DNA of 7,760 nucleotides from an uncultured Solirubrobacteraceae bacterium (GTDB lineage Bacteria; Actinomycetota; Thermoleophilia; Solirubrobacterales; Solirubrobacteraceae), in assembly GCA_955652215.1 (NCBI GenBank), contig CATPAX010000272.1:1-7760 (forward strand). Reading direction: 5' to 3'. The position numbers and the translations under genes were made by a program. The notes under the pieces are model-generated. The model saw only the letters and a program-made list of their open reading frames with translations, was not told the DNA's origin and ran no database searches. Positions 1-5,504 of this stretch are shown here, piece after piece (within the stretch, counting starts at the first letter, position 1; every line of letters begins with the position of its first letter).

Positions 1-622
1 CACTTGACGGCCTGACGGTTCCTGACTTGTGGACGAGATAGATCTCGACGAACGCCCAAACGATGAAGACGGTGAGGATGGTGTACTCGATCAGCGCGAC
101 AGCCACCTGAAGGCGCGCGCTGGGGCGCAGGCCGATGACCGCGACGGCGGTGAGCGCCGATCCAAGGATCGCGATCACGATCGCTCCGGCCAACTGGTTA
201 TTCGGGGAGAACCCGAGCAGCGCGAGCACGCTGGGGCCGATCGTGATCACGTCGATCAGCACGAAGCCGCCGAATGCGACGAGCATCAGCCAGCCCACCA
301 GGTTCCCGACGTATGGACTGAACGCGCGGCATACCCACTCGTAGGTCGCCCCGGCGTTCTGGCGCCACATGTTCAGACGCTGGAATGCGACTGCGATGCA
401 CAGCAGTCCGAGCGCCGAGATCGCCAGCGGAAGGATCGTCGCGTAGGCGGACGCCGCGACCAGCGACGCCAGCACGATCGAGACGGTCTGGCCGGGCGCG
501 GCACCAGCCAGCGCAAACACGGTCGAGCCGAGCAGGCCGACCTCGTTGCGCTTCAGCGACGTGCGGTCCCGGGATCGGCGCTGGGTGGTGCTCCCCGAGA
601 CGTCCCCTGTCGACGCAGTCAC
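1..622 (-). CDS. APC-superfamily permease, N-terminal part (cut by window start)
   Basis: Reading the minus strand from a GTG at 622 gives 207 open codons to the window edge, so only the N-terminal part is present (APC permeases are usually 450-520 residues). The first 25 residues are polar and basic and look cytoplasmic. Hydrophobic segments follow at about 28-57, 60-80, 104-135, 145-163 and 170-195. The stretch NAGATYEW (89-96), followed by RAFSPYVGNLVGW, matches the loop and third helix of APC amino-acid/polyamine permeases. The GTG is chosen because GGAG lies 6 bases before it. It diverges from the GntR regulator and carries a putative operator in its promoter, so it is probably the uptake system for the substrate degraded by the operon at 1488-4466. 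The family imports amino acids, amines and related compounds; the substrate here is unknown. The family call is firm, the role inferred. Confidence 0.88.
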   Translation of the reverse strand, partial: MTASTGDVSGSTTQRRSRDRTSLKRNEVGLLGSTVFALAGAAPGQTVSIVLASLVAASAYATILPLAISALGLLCIAVAFQRLNMWRQNAGATYEWVCRAFSPYVGNLVGWLMLVAFGGFVLIDVITIGPSVLALLGFSPNNQLAGAIVIAILGSALTAVAVIGLRPSARLQVAVALIEYTILTVFIVWAFVEIYLVHKSGTVRPSS

Positions 623-683
623 CAGTAGCTCCAATCTCGTCGCGTGCCTGTTCGCCTGCGTGTACGGCCCTGTAGGAGAGTGC

Positions 684-712
684 TATATACCATTGCACCT
701 GGTACATTGCAA
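684..712 (-). promoter_or_regulatory. Predicted sigma-70-like promoter of the permease gene
   Basis: On the minus strand TTGCAA (712-707) is followed after exactly 17 bases by TATATA (689-684). Each hexamer matches the TTGACA/TATAAT consensus at 4 of 6 positions. Transcription would begin near 677, leaving a leader of about 55 bases before the GTG at 622. TTGCAA is its own reverse complement, so it could also face the regulator gene. The A+T-rich patch stands out from its GC-rich surroundings. This is a prediction from spacing and composition only. Confidence 0.5.
685..707. promoter_or_regulatory. Putative GntR/FCD regulator operator, site 1
   Basis: ATATACCA (685-692), a 7-base spacer and TGGTACAT (700-707) form an inverted repeat with 7 of 8 arm positions paired, including a perfect TACCA/TGGTA core. 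It lies in the 17-base spacer of the predicted permease promoter and overlaps its -10, where a bound repressor would block polymerase. The left arm plus spacer (685-698, ATATACCATTGCAC) recurs at 4589-4602 before the enzyme operon. TGGTAT-type half-sites are known for some FCD-class GntR regulators such as UxuR/ExuR. That the adjacent regulator binds here is inferred from position and recurrence. Confidence 0.6.
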
Positions 713-739
713 GCGGTTCGCGGCTGCTGCCTATTGGTG

Positions 740-767
740 TAGGGTGCGGGCCCCGCGAGCCGGAGGG
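740..767 (+). promoter_or_regulatory. Candidate -10 and ribosome site for the GntR regulator
   Basis: TAGGGT (740-745) fits the TANNNT form of actinobacterial -10 elements. A weak TTCGCG lies 17 bases upstream (717-722). GGAGGG (762-767) lies 10 bases before the ATG at 778 and is the better ribosome site, because the second purine run GGAGGA (772-777) touches the ATG directly and is too close. The promoter part is weak; the ribosome site is reasonably supported. Confidence 0.35.
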
Positions 768-777
768 ACTCGGAGGA

Positions 778-1470
778 ATGTCGTCAGCTAGCGGTCGTGC
801 CGCGGTGCGGCAAAGCCATCTTTCGATCGTCGAAAGTCGGAGCTTTCGCGACCAGGTGCGGCGTGCGCTCGAGGCGGCGCTGGTAGCCGGCGAGCTCAAG
901 CCGGGTGAGCTCTACTCGGCGCCGATCCTGGGGGAGCGCTTTGGCGTCTCCGCCACGCCGGTCCGTGAGGCGATGCTCGACCTGGTCAAGGACGGGTTCG
1001 TCGTCGCTGAGCGCAACCGCGGATTTCGTGTGGTTGCGATGTCCGAGGTCGATCTCGATCAGATCTCGCACATCCGGCTGCTGCTCGAGGTCCCGAGCAC
1101 CGTCGAGGTGGCTCGGATCGTGACCTCCGAGGTGCTCGATCGCCTGTCCGAGATCGCCGACGAGATAGTCGCAGCTGCCGCGCGCGGGGATCTGATCGAC
1201 TATCTCGATACCGACCGGCGATTTCACGTCGAACTGATCTCCCAGCTCGGAAACGACCGTCTCACTGAGCTGGTCGATCGCATGCGCCGCCAGACGCGGC
1301 TGTTCGGCCTCGACCAGCTGGTCGAAACCGGCCGGCTGGTCGCCTCAGCCGAAGAGCACAATCAACTGATCGAAGCGATGCGGGCCCGGGACGGAGCGAG
1401 CACCCGGCGCCTCATGACCTCGCACATCAAGCACACCCGCGGCCTGTGGGTCGGGCGCGAGGAGCAGTAG
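778..1470 (+). CDS. GntR-family transcriptional regulator, FCD (FadR-like) subclass
   Basis: A 230-residue protein, the usual length for the FCD group. Residues 22-86 form the winged helix-turn-helix: the GELKPGE turn, LGERFGVSATPVREAM (51-66) as the helix-turn-helix, and a wing ending GFRVVAM. Residues 92-222 form the all-helical FCD effector domain. Its expected metal-site residues are present as Asp146 and His150 (DRRFH), His194 (EEHNQ) and His216 (TSHIK), so the protein probably binds a metal and a carboxylate ligand. FCD regulators usually repress genes for uptake and breakdown of organic acids, sugar acids or amino acids and release DNA when the substrate binds. It lies between the divergent permease and the convergent enzyme operon, and its stop is only 17 bases from the aldolase stop. 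It is the likely reader of the motif at 685-707 and 4589-4606; the effector is unknown. Confidence 0.93.
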   Translation: MSSASGRAAVRQSHLSIVESRSFRDQVRRALEAALVAGELKPGELYSAPILGERFGVSATPVREAMLDLVKDGFVVAERNRGFRVVAMSEVDLDQISHIRLLLEVPSTVEVARIVTSEVLDRLSEIADEIVAAAARGDLIDYLDTDRRFHVELISQLGNDRLTELVDRMRRQTRLFGLDQLVETGRLVASAEEHNQLIEAMRARDGASTRRLMTSHIKHTRGLWVGREEQ

Positions 1471-1487
1471 CGGCGCGACCCGGGGCA

Positions 1488-2378
1488 CTAACGCAGCCCG
1501 GCTACGAGCGCCTGCTCGGTCAGCCGGCGCACCTCGCTCTCGTGCTCGGGCGAGAGCGGGACTCGAGGCGGCCGGCAGACGCCGCCCTCGCGACCAACAA
1601 TGTCCATCGAGAGCTTGATCGCCTGCACGAACTCGGTCTTCGAGTCCCAGCGAAGAAGCGGATGTAGCGCCCGGTAGAGCGGGACCGCGATCTCGAGATC
1701 TCCCGTCACCGACGCCCGGTAGAGCTCGACGCACGAGCGCGGAAAGACGCTCGTGTATCCCGAGATCCAGCCGACCGCGCCGGACAGGGCGATCTCGAGC
1801 ACCGTGTCGTCGGAGCCGATCAGCACATCGAGCTCCGGCGCCAGTTCGCGCACTACATACGCCCGGCGGGGGTCACCCGCGAACTCCTTGACAGCGACGA
1901 TCAGCCCCTCCTCATGGAGCCTGGCCAGACGCTCCGGCGTGAGATCGGTCTTGGTGTCGATCGGGTTGTTGTAGGCGACCACCGGTAGGCCAACCGCGGC
2001 CAGCGCTCTGTAGTGCTCGAATATGCTTCGCTCGTCGGAGCGGTACGAGTTCGGGGGCAGCGCCATCACCGCCGGAGCGCCGAGCTCCGCTGCCTGCTCG
2101 GCCCAGTGAACTGCCTCCCGCGCGCCGTAGGCGCCCACCGCCGGAATCACCGCGAACCCCTCGGGCGCGGCCTCGATCGCTGTTTCAATCACGCGCACTC
2201 GCTCCCCGGCACTCAGGGTCTGGTATTCGCCCAGTGATCCGTTGGGCGTGATCCCGTCGCAGCCCGACTGCGCCAGCCATCTGATGTGCTTTGCGTAGCG
2301 GTCGAGATCGAGCTCGAGCTTCTCGTCGAACGCCATCGGGTTGGCCACGAGAACGCCGTGCCAGGGCTGGCTATTCAT
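1488..2378 (-). CDS. DapA-family (class I) aldolase/lyase, probably catabolic
   Basis: A 296-residue (beta/alpha)8 enzyme of the dihydrodipicolinate synthase / N-acetylneuraminate lyase family. The Schiff-base lysine is Lys164 (VAVKEF) and the partner tyrosine is Tyr136 (VVAYNNP), at the expected spacing. The GTTGE loop of true dihydrodipicolinate synthase reads NGSLGE (46-51), with Leu49 where the second Thr of the synthase lies. The place of the arginine that holds aspartate semialdehyde in the E. coli enzyme (Arg138) is taken by Asp141. These changes argue against lysine biosynthesis and for a 2-oxo acid aldolase or a dehydratase/deaminase acting on a sugar-acid- or amino-acid-derived intermediate. 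It is the last gene of the operon; its ATG overlaps the end of the hydrolase gene by 8 bases (ATGAATAG), so translation is probably coupled. The exact reaction is not determined. Confidence 0.88.
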   Translation of the reverse strand: MNSQPWHGVLVANPMAFDEKLELDLDRYAKHIRWLAQSGCDGITPNGSLGEYQTLSAGERVRVIETAIEAAPEGFAVIPAVGAYGAREAVHWAEQAAELGAPAVMALPPNSYRSDERSIFEHYRALAAVGLPVVAYNNPIDTKTDLTPERLARLHEEGLIVAVKEFAGDPRRAYVVRELAPELDVLIGSDDTVLEIALSGAVGWISGYTSVFPRSCVELYRASVTGDLEIAVPLYRALHPLLRWDSKTEFVQAIKLSMDIVGREGGVCRPPRVPLSPEHESEVRRLTEQALVAGLR

Positions 2379-3282
2379 GCCCGTTCTCAGGGGGAAGCAG
2401 CGAGCGCGCGATCGAGCATTTCGCCGTGTGCAACAGATTGCTCACCTGTCCGACCCCGCAATGCGCTCCGATCCCCATCACGATCGCCGCCTGCTCGGGA
2501 CCGAGGCTCCACTCGTCCTCGAGCCACAGCTTGAGCTCGCGAAAGGCCGCGCGACATGAATCAGCCAATGAGATCCCGGACACGATCGTGGTCAGCTTCT
2601 CGGCCGAGCGAACCCTCGGGGCGCCCATCGACCGTGGCCGCTTCACCGGGCGCGCACTGGCCATGATCCTGGCCCCGACCTCAGGGGCGGCGACGACCTC
2701 GCCGTCGCCCATCGCGGCCTTGCAGTCCCCGAAGTACAGACCGGCGCCGGCTACCGCGACAGGAAGCGTGACCGTCGCGCCGGCAGTGATCTCGGCGCAG
2801 TCAACGTTGCCTCCGTAGTCACCCTCGTGGCGGCTGAGGACGGTTTCCCGCGCGGGCGAAGTGGCCAGGCAGCCGATCAGTGGGCGGACCGGGATAGTCC
2901 AGTCATCGCTCAGCCGGATCAATCCGTCCTCGATGGGGAGGTTCACCACGTGGTCCTCCTCGTGCCACCAGTCAACCGGAGACAGTGCCTCGCAGCGGCT
3001 GATGAGCACGCACCCAGGCGTTGTCACTCCGAGCTCCTGGACGGTGATCTCGACAGCCTCCCCGGGCTCGGCCCCCTGCACCGCGACCGGTCCGGTAACG
3101 CCGTCGAGGTTAGCTTCGACCCAGGCGGCCGACTGGTGGTTGAAGTCGGCGGGATCCCGGAAGCGGCCGGTGAAGCAATCCTCCGTCAGCACGGTGAACA
3201 GCTCTCCGGGCTCAACCGTCCCGACTGGCTCGTGGTCCGGGCTGTAGGTGTACTTGAGCTCGCTCGGGCTGAACGTCTGCAT
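2371..3282 (-). CDS. Acetamidase/formamidase-family amide hydrolase
   Basis: A 303-residue protein of the FmdA/AmdA family, whose characterised members release ammonia from formamide, acetamide or other short amides. Family landmarks are RPLIGCLATSPA (133-144), HEGDYGGNVDC (152-162, the GGN-D motif) and FGDCKAAMGDGEV (184-196). The second Asp-rich motif carries Lys188 where many relatives have His or Gln. No signal peptide or membrane segment is visible, so it is cytoplasmic. The length is within the family range of about 300-410. Its ATG shares one base with the TGA of the enolase-family gene (TGATG), and no separate ribosome site is evident, which suggests translational coupling. Context suggests it removes an amide nitrogen from an intermediate or from the substrate; the actual amide is unknown. 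Confidence 0.88.
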   Translation of the reverse strand: MQTFSPSELKYTYSPDHEPVGTVEPGELFTVLTEDCFTGRFRDPADFNHQSAAWVEANLDGVTGPVAVQGAEPGEAVEITVQELGVTTPGCVLISRCEALSPVDWWHEEDHVVNLPIEDGLIRLSDDWTIPVRPLIGCLATSPARETVLSRHEGDYGGNVDCAEITAGATVTLPVAVAGAGLYFGDCKAAMGDGEVVAAPEVGARIMASARPVKRPRSMGAPRVRSAEKLTTIVSGISLADSCRAAFRELKLWLEDEWSLGPEQAAIVMGIGAHCGVGQVSNLLHTAKCSIARSLLPPENGHE

Positions 3283-4466
3283 CAGCGCCGTTTCTGGTGC
3301 AGCTCCGTCGGCAGCGGGGACTCGGGAGTCACCGGCCCGTAGCCCTCGAACTCGCCGTACTGCTCGTAAATGCCCTCGTAGAACTTCACCGCCTCGGAGT
3401 CGAGCTCGATCCCCAGGCCCGGCCCCGTCGGAACCGGGATCGCTCCGTCGACGAACTTGATCTCCTCGGCGACCAGGTCGTGCACCAGGAACGTAAGAAA
3501 CTGCTGGTGGCCGAGCTGCGGGGAGGGAAGTGTTCCCAGCACGTGCGCCGTCGCGATCGTCGTAATGCCGAGGTCCGCGAAGGCGTGCTTACAGATTGGT
3601 ATGCCGGCGGTCTCGCACATGGTGGCCGCGTTGTGGAACGGAACCAGCCCGCCGAGCTGATGAGGGTCGGTGACGATCACGTCGGCCGCCTGCTGCCTGA
3701 TCACCTCGGGCACCTGAGTGGGCAGCCAGGCGGACTGGTTGGCTCCGATGCGCACGCGCGCCTTGCGACGGAGATCGGCCAGCCCCGCGATGTTGTGCAT
3801 GTCGATCGGCTGCTCGACGAACTCGACTCCCACGTCCTCGAAGCGCGCAAGCGCGTCGACGGCTTCGAACACCGACCAGGCCTCGTTGGCGTCGACCCGG
3901 ACTGCGACCGCATCACCCACCTCATCACGGATAGCGCGCGCCAGCGCCAGATCGTTTGCCAGGTCGAAACCGATCTTGATGTACACCGACTTGAATCCGC
4001 GCGCGGCTCCTTCGGCCGCCTGCCGGCGGGCGGTCTCCGGGGTGCGATCGTCGACCCCGATGAACCAATAGAAGGGCACGTGGTCGGTCTGAAGCCCACC
4101 GAAGAACTGGTGCACGGGACAGCCGTAAGTCTTCCCGCAGATGTCCCACAGCGCCATCTCGATCGCCGCGGTGGCGCCGTTTCCGAGGTATGGGTAGTGG
4201 TGCCAGCCGCGATCCGCGGCACGCTGGAGGAACTCCTTGACCCGCCGTGGATCCTCTCCGACGATCCACGGCGTGGTGGCCTCGAGGGCGTCGCGGACGA
4301 GCGTAATCAGGGGGCTGCCGGGCACCTCCCCGATCCCTGTGATCCCCTCGTCGGTGTGGACCTCGACGATCGCGTTGGTCAGTCCCCACATCCGGCCAAA
4401 GCGCCAGGTCTCGGGGTGCGTGAAGGGCACCGAGACGATGTGCACGTCGACGCCAGTGACTTTCAT
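3282..4466 (-). CDS. Enolase-superfamily enzyme, mandelate racemase/muconate lactonizing type (probable acid-sugar or hydroxy-acid dehydratase)
   Basis: A 394-residue protein with an N-terminal capping domain (1-125) and a C-terminal barrel. Barrel residues that can be placed against mandelate racemase are Lys164 (YIKIG, the Lys166 base), Asp192 (VDANEAW) and Glu218 (EFVEQPI) as the first two metal ligands, and the Asp267/His294 pair (TDPHQLGG, CKHAF) matching the Asp270-His297 dyad. Two differences stand out: Tyr162 replaces the first Lys of KxK, and the third acidic ligand position reads GANQS (241-245). Members with this Lys/His arrangement abstract the proton alpha to a carboxylate and then dehydrate or epimerise. 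The ATG at 4466 is chosen for the GGAGGAGGG run just before it; the reading frame stays open upstream to 4904, but that part has no family similarity and runs over the repeats and operator. It is the first gene of the operon. The superfamily is certain, the substrate unknown. Confidence 0.92.
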   Translation of the reverse strand: MKVTGVDVHIVSVPFTHPETWRFGRMWGLTNAIVEVHTDEGITGIGEVPGSPLITLVRDALEATTPWIVGEDPRRVKEFLQRAADRGWHHYPYLGNGATAAIEMALWDICGKTYGCPVHQFFGGLQTDHVPFYWFIGVDDRTPETARRQAAEGAARGFKSVYIKIGFDLANDLALARAIRDEVGDAVAVRVDANEAWSVFEAVDALARFEDVGVEFVEQPIDMHNIAGLADLRRKARVRIGANQSAWLPTQVPEVIRQQAADVIVTDPHQLGGLVPFHNAATMCETAGIPICKHAFADLGITTIATAHVLGTLPSPQLGHQQFLTFLVHDLVAEEIKFVDGAIPVPTGPGLGIELDSEAVKFYEGIYEQYGEFEGYGPVTPESPLPTELHQKRR

Positions 4467-4471
4467 TGCCG

Positions 4472-4484
4472 ACCCTCCTCCGGC
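4472..4484 (-). promoter_or_regulatory. Strong ribosome binding site of the enolase-family gene
   Basis: On the minus strand GGAGGAGGG precedes the ATG at 4466 by about 6 bases. This decides the start against the much longer open frame that extends to 4904. Confidence 0.8.
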
Positions 4485-4491
4485 ATCAGCC

Positions 4492-4518
4492 CGCGAACGG
4501 GGTAAATCTCCCCGCGCG
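4492..4518 (-). other. GC hairpin in the leader of the enzyme operon
   Basis: CGGGG (4498-4502) and CCCCG (4510-4514) pair perfectly around a 7-base A+T-rich loop. The stem can extend by an outer CGCG/CGCG pairing (4492-4495 with 4515-4518) past an AA bulge. In the minus-strand transcript the hairpin would lie only a few bases upstream of the enolase-gene ribosome site. There is no following U run, so it is not a typical terminator. A role in leader stability or translation control is possible but unproven. Confidence 0.35.
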
Positions 4519-4586
4519 CGCGAGCGATAACTCCCCGCGCGCGAGCGGAAACTCCCCGCAGCGCGAGAGATAACTCCCCGCAGGGA
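4503..4586. repeat. Four degenerate direct repeats about 22 bases apart
   Basis: The core CTCCCCGC follows a TAA or AAA and recurs with CTCCCCG starting at 4508, 4531, 4552 and 4574, which is spacings of 23, 21 and 22 bases. The filler is a CGCGCGAGCG-like stretch. Read on the minus strand each unit is close to GCGGGGAGTTATC. The spacing is not a multiple of three, which argues against a protein repeat and fits two turns of the DNA helix. The array occupies the predicted leader of the enzyme operon, between the operator (4589-4606) and the start codon (4466). It may be an array of binding sites, a structured leader RNA or a slippage-generated tandem repeat. Confidence 0.7.
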
Positions 4587-4588
4587 CA

Positions 4589-4606
4589 GTGCAATGGTAC
4601 ATAATA
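4589..4606 (-). promoter_or_regulatory. Putative GntR/FCD operator, site 2, with -10 of the enzyme operon
   Basis: On the minus strand ATGTACCATTGCAC (4602-4589) matches site 1 at 13 of 14 bases. Immediately upstream and touching it is TATTAT (4606-4601), 5 of 6 to the -10 consensus. No convincing -35 lies 17 bases further up, so an activator-independent promoter would be weak. GGTA and TACC flank a 5-base centre (GGTATTATGTACC), giving a second small inverted repeat. Transcription starting near 4594 would give a leader of about 128 bases. A repressor bound here would cover the -10 and start site. Confidence 0.55.
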
Positions 4607-4653
4607 CCCTCCGAGCCGTGTCGACGGCGCCCGGCCGCGCCGGCCCGACCGGG

Positions 4654-4668
4654 CATACTAAGCCCGTG
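4654..4668 (+). promoter_or_regulatory. Possible leaderless start of otsB (-10-like element next to GTG)
   Basis: CATACT (4654-4659) lies 6 bases before the GTG at 4666, the spacing expected for a -10 element of a leaderless transcript, which is common in actinobacteria. No Shine-Dalgarno sequence precedes this GTG. The -35 region is not recognisable. The support is modest. Confidence 0.3.
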
Positions 4669-5469
4669 ACATCAGCGCTCGATTTCGAAGCGCTTGCGCC
4701 GATCCGCGCCGATCCGAAGCACGCCGCGATCCTGCTCGACATCGATGGGACGCTCGCTCCGATCGTCGACATGGCCGCCGATGCCAGCGTCCCGGAGAGC
4801 ACCAGGCAGCTGCTGATCAGGGTGGCGCGCAAGTACGGCGTCGTGGCGTGCGTGAGCGGACGCAGAGCATCGGAAGCCCGGGCAATGGTCTCGATCGGCG
4901 CCATGTCCTACCTCGGCTCGCACGGCTCGGAGCTGTTGCGGGCCGGCTGGACCGAGCCGCGGCGCGACCCGAAGCTCGAGGAGTGGGTGGTCCGCATCCA
5001 GGAATTTGCCCGGGAGTCGGATACCCCCGATTTGCGTCGCCGGCGTGTGCGGATCGAGGACAAGGGCACGATCGTGGCGTTCCATTGGCGTGGAGCCCCT
5101 GACGAAGAGGCGGCGCGCGCTGCGATCGACGCGGTGGCGGCGAGGGCCGAGGAGGCCGGTTTCCGCACGCACTGGGGCCGGAAGGTGCTCGAGGTCCGCC
5201 CCCCGGTGCGGATCGACAAGGGCGCCGGCATTAAGGCCTTCCTGAAGGACACTGACGTCGCGGCCGCGATGTACGTCGGCGACGACACCACCGATCTTGA
5301 TGCTTTCCACGCCCTCACTGAGCTCGCGCAGGAGGGCCAGATCGCACACGCCGTCCGTGTCGGGGTGCGCTCGGACGAGGGCCCGTCCGAGATAACCGGT
5401 GAGGCCGACGTCGCGGTCGAGGGAACCGCTGGCGTCAGGGAACTGCTCGCCGCGTTGATCGCCGAATAG
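4666..5469 (+). CDS. otsB: Trehalose-6-phosphate phosphatase
   Basis: A 267-residue HAD-superfamily phosphatase that hydrolyses trehalose 6-phosphate to trehalose in the cytoplasm. HAD motif I is LLDIDGTLAPI, with nucleophile Asp25 and acid/base Asp27. Motif II is Ser64 in VSGR, motif III Lys185 in RIDKGAG, and motif IV GDDTTD (205-210). LGSHGSEL and the RVRIEDKG strand belong to the cap region typical of OtsB. The length is typical. The frame is open back to an ATG at 4594 and a GTG at 4618, but the ATG falls inside the predicted operator of the opposite operon and the extra residues do not look like OtsB, so the GTG at 4666 is preferred. No trehalose-6-phosphate synthase (OtsA) is adjacent. 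The membrane-protein gene follows after 35 bases. Confidence 0.92.
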   Translation: MTSALDFEALAPIRADPKHAAILLDIDGTLAPIVDMAADASVPESTRQLLIRVARKYGVVACVSGRRASEARAMVSIGAMSYLGSHGSELLRAGWTEPRRDPKLEEWVVRIQEFARESDTPDLRRRRVRIEDKGTIVAFHWRGAPDEEAARAAIDAVAARAEEAGFRTHWGRKVLEVRPPVRIDKGAGIKAFLKDTDVAAAMYVGDDTTDLDAFHALTELAQEGQIAHAVRVGVRSDEGPSEITGEADVAVEGTAGVRELLAALIAE

Positions 5470-5504
5470 TGGGTCACAGCGAAACATCCGGCGAGACTCG
5501 CTAG

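Noticed and set aside
198..899. Minus-strand open frame of 233 codons across the permease/regulator intergenic region
   Set aside because: It is a shadow frame over the permease gene and the promoter region, with arginine-rich composition typical of out-of-frame reading of GC-rich DNA.
1448..1481. Possible bidirectional terminator between the regulator and the aldolase (GGGTCG / CGACCC arms)
   Set aside because: The arms are short with a loop of over 20 bases, lie partly inside the regulator gene and have no T run on either side. It could not be supported as an intrinsic terminator.
3297..4505. Plus-strand open frame of 402 codons opposite the enolase-family gene
   Set aside because: It is antisense to a gene with clear catalytic motifs. 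Its composition (Asp, His, Arg, Gly rich) is that of a codon shadow and no domain is recognisable.
4503..4586. CRISPR-like reading of the about 22-base repeat array
   Set aside because: The units are continuous and degenerate, with no unique spacers of normal length and no cas genes nearby.
4467..4904. N-terminal extension of the enolase-family gene (frame open to 4904)
   Set aside because: The extension has no family similarity, overlaps otsB on the other strand, and runs through the operator and the tandem repeats. The ATG at 4466 has a strong ribosome site.
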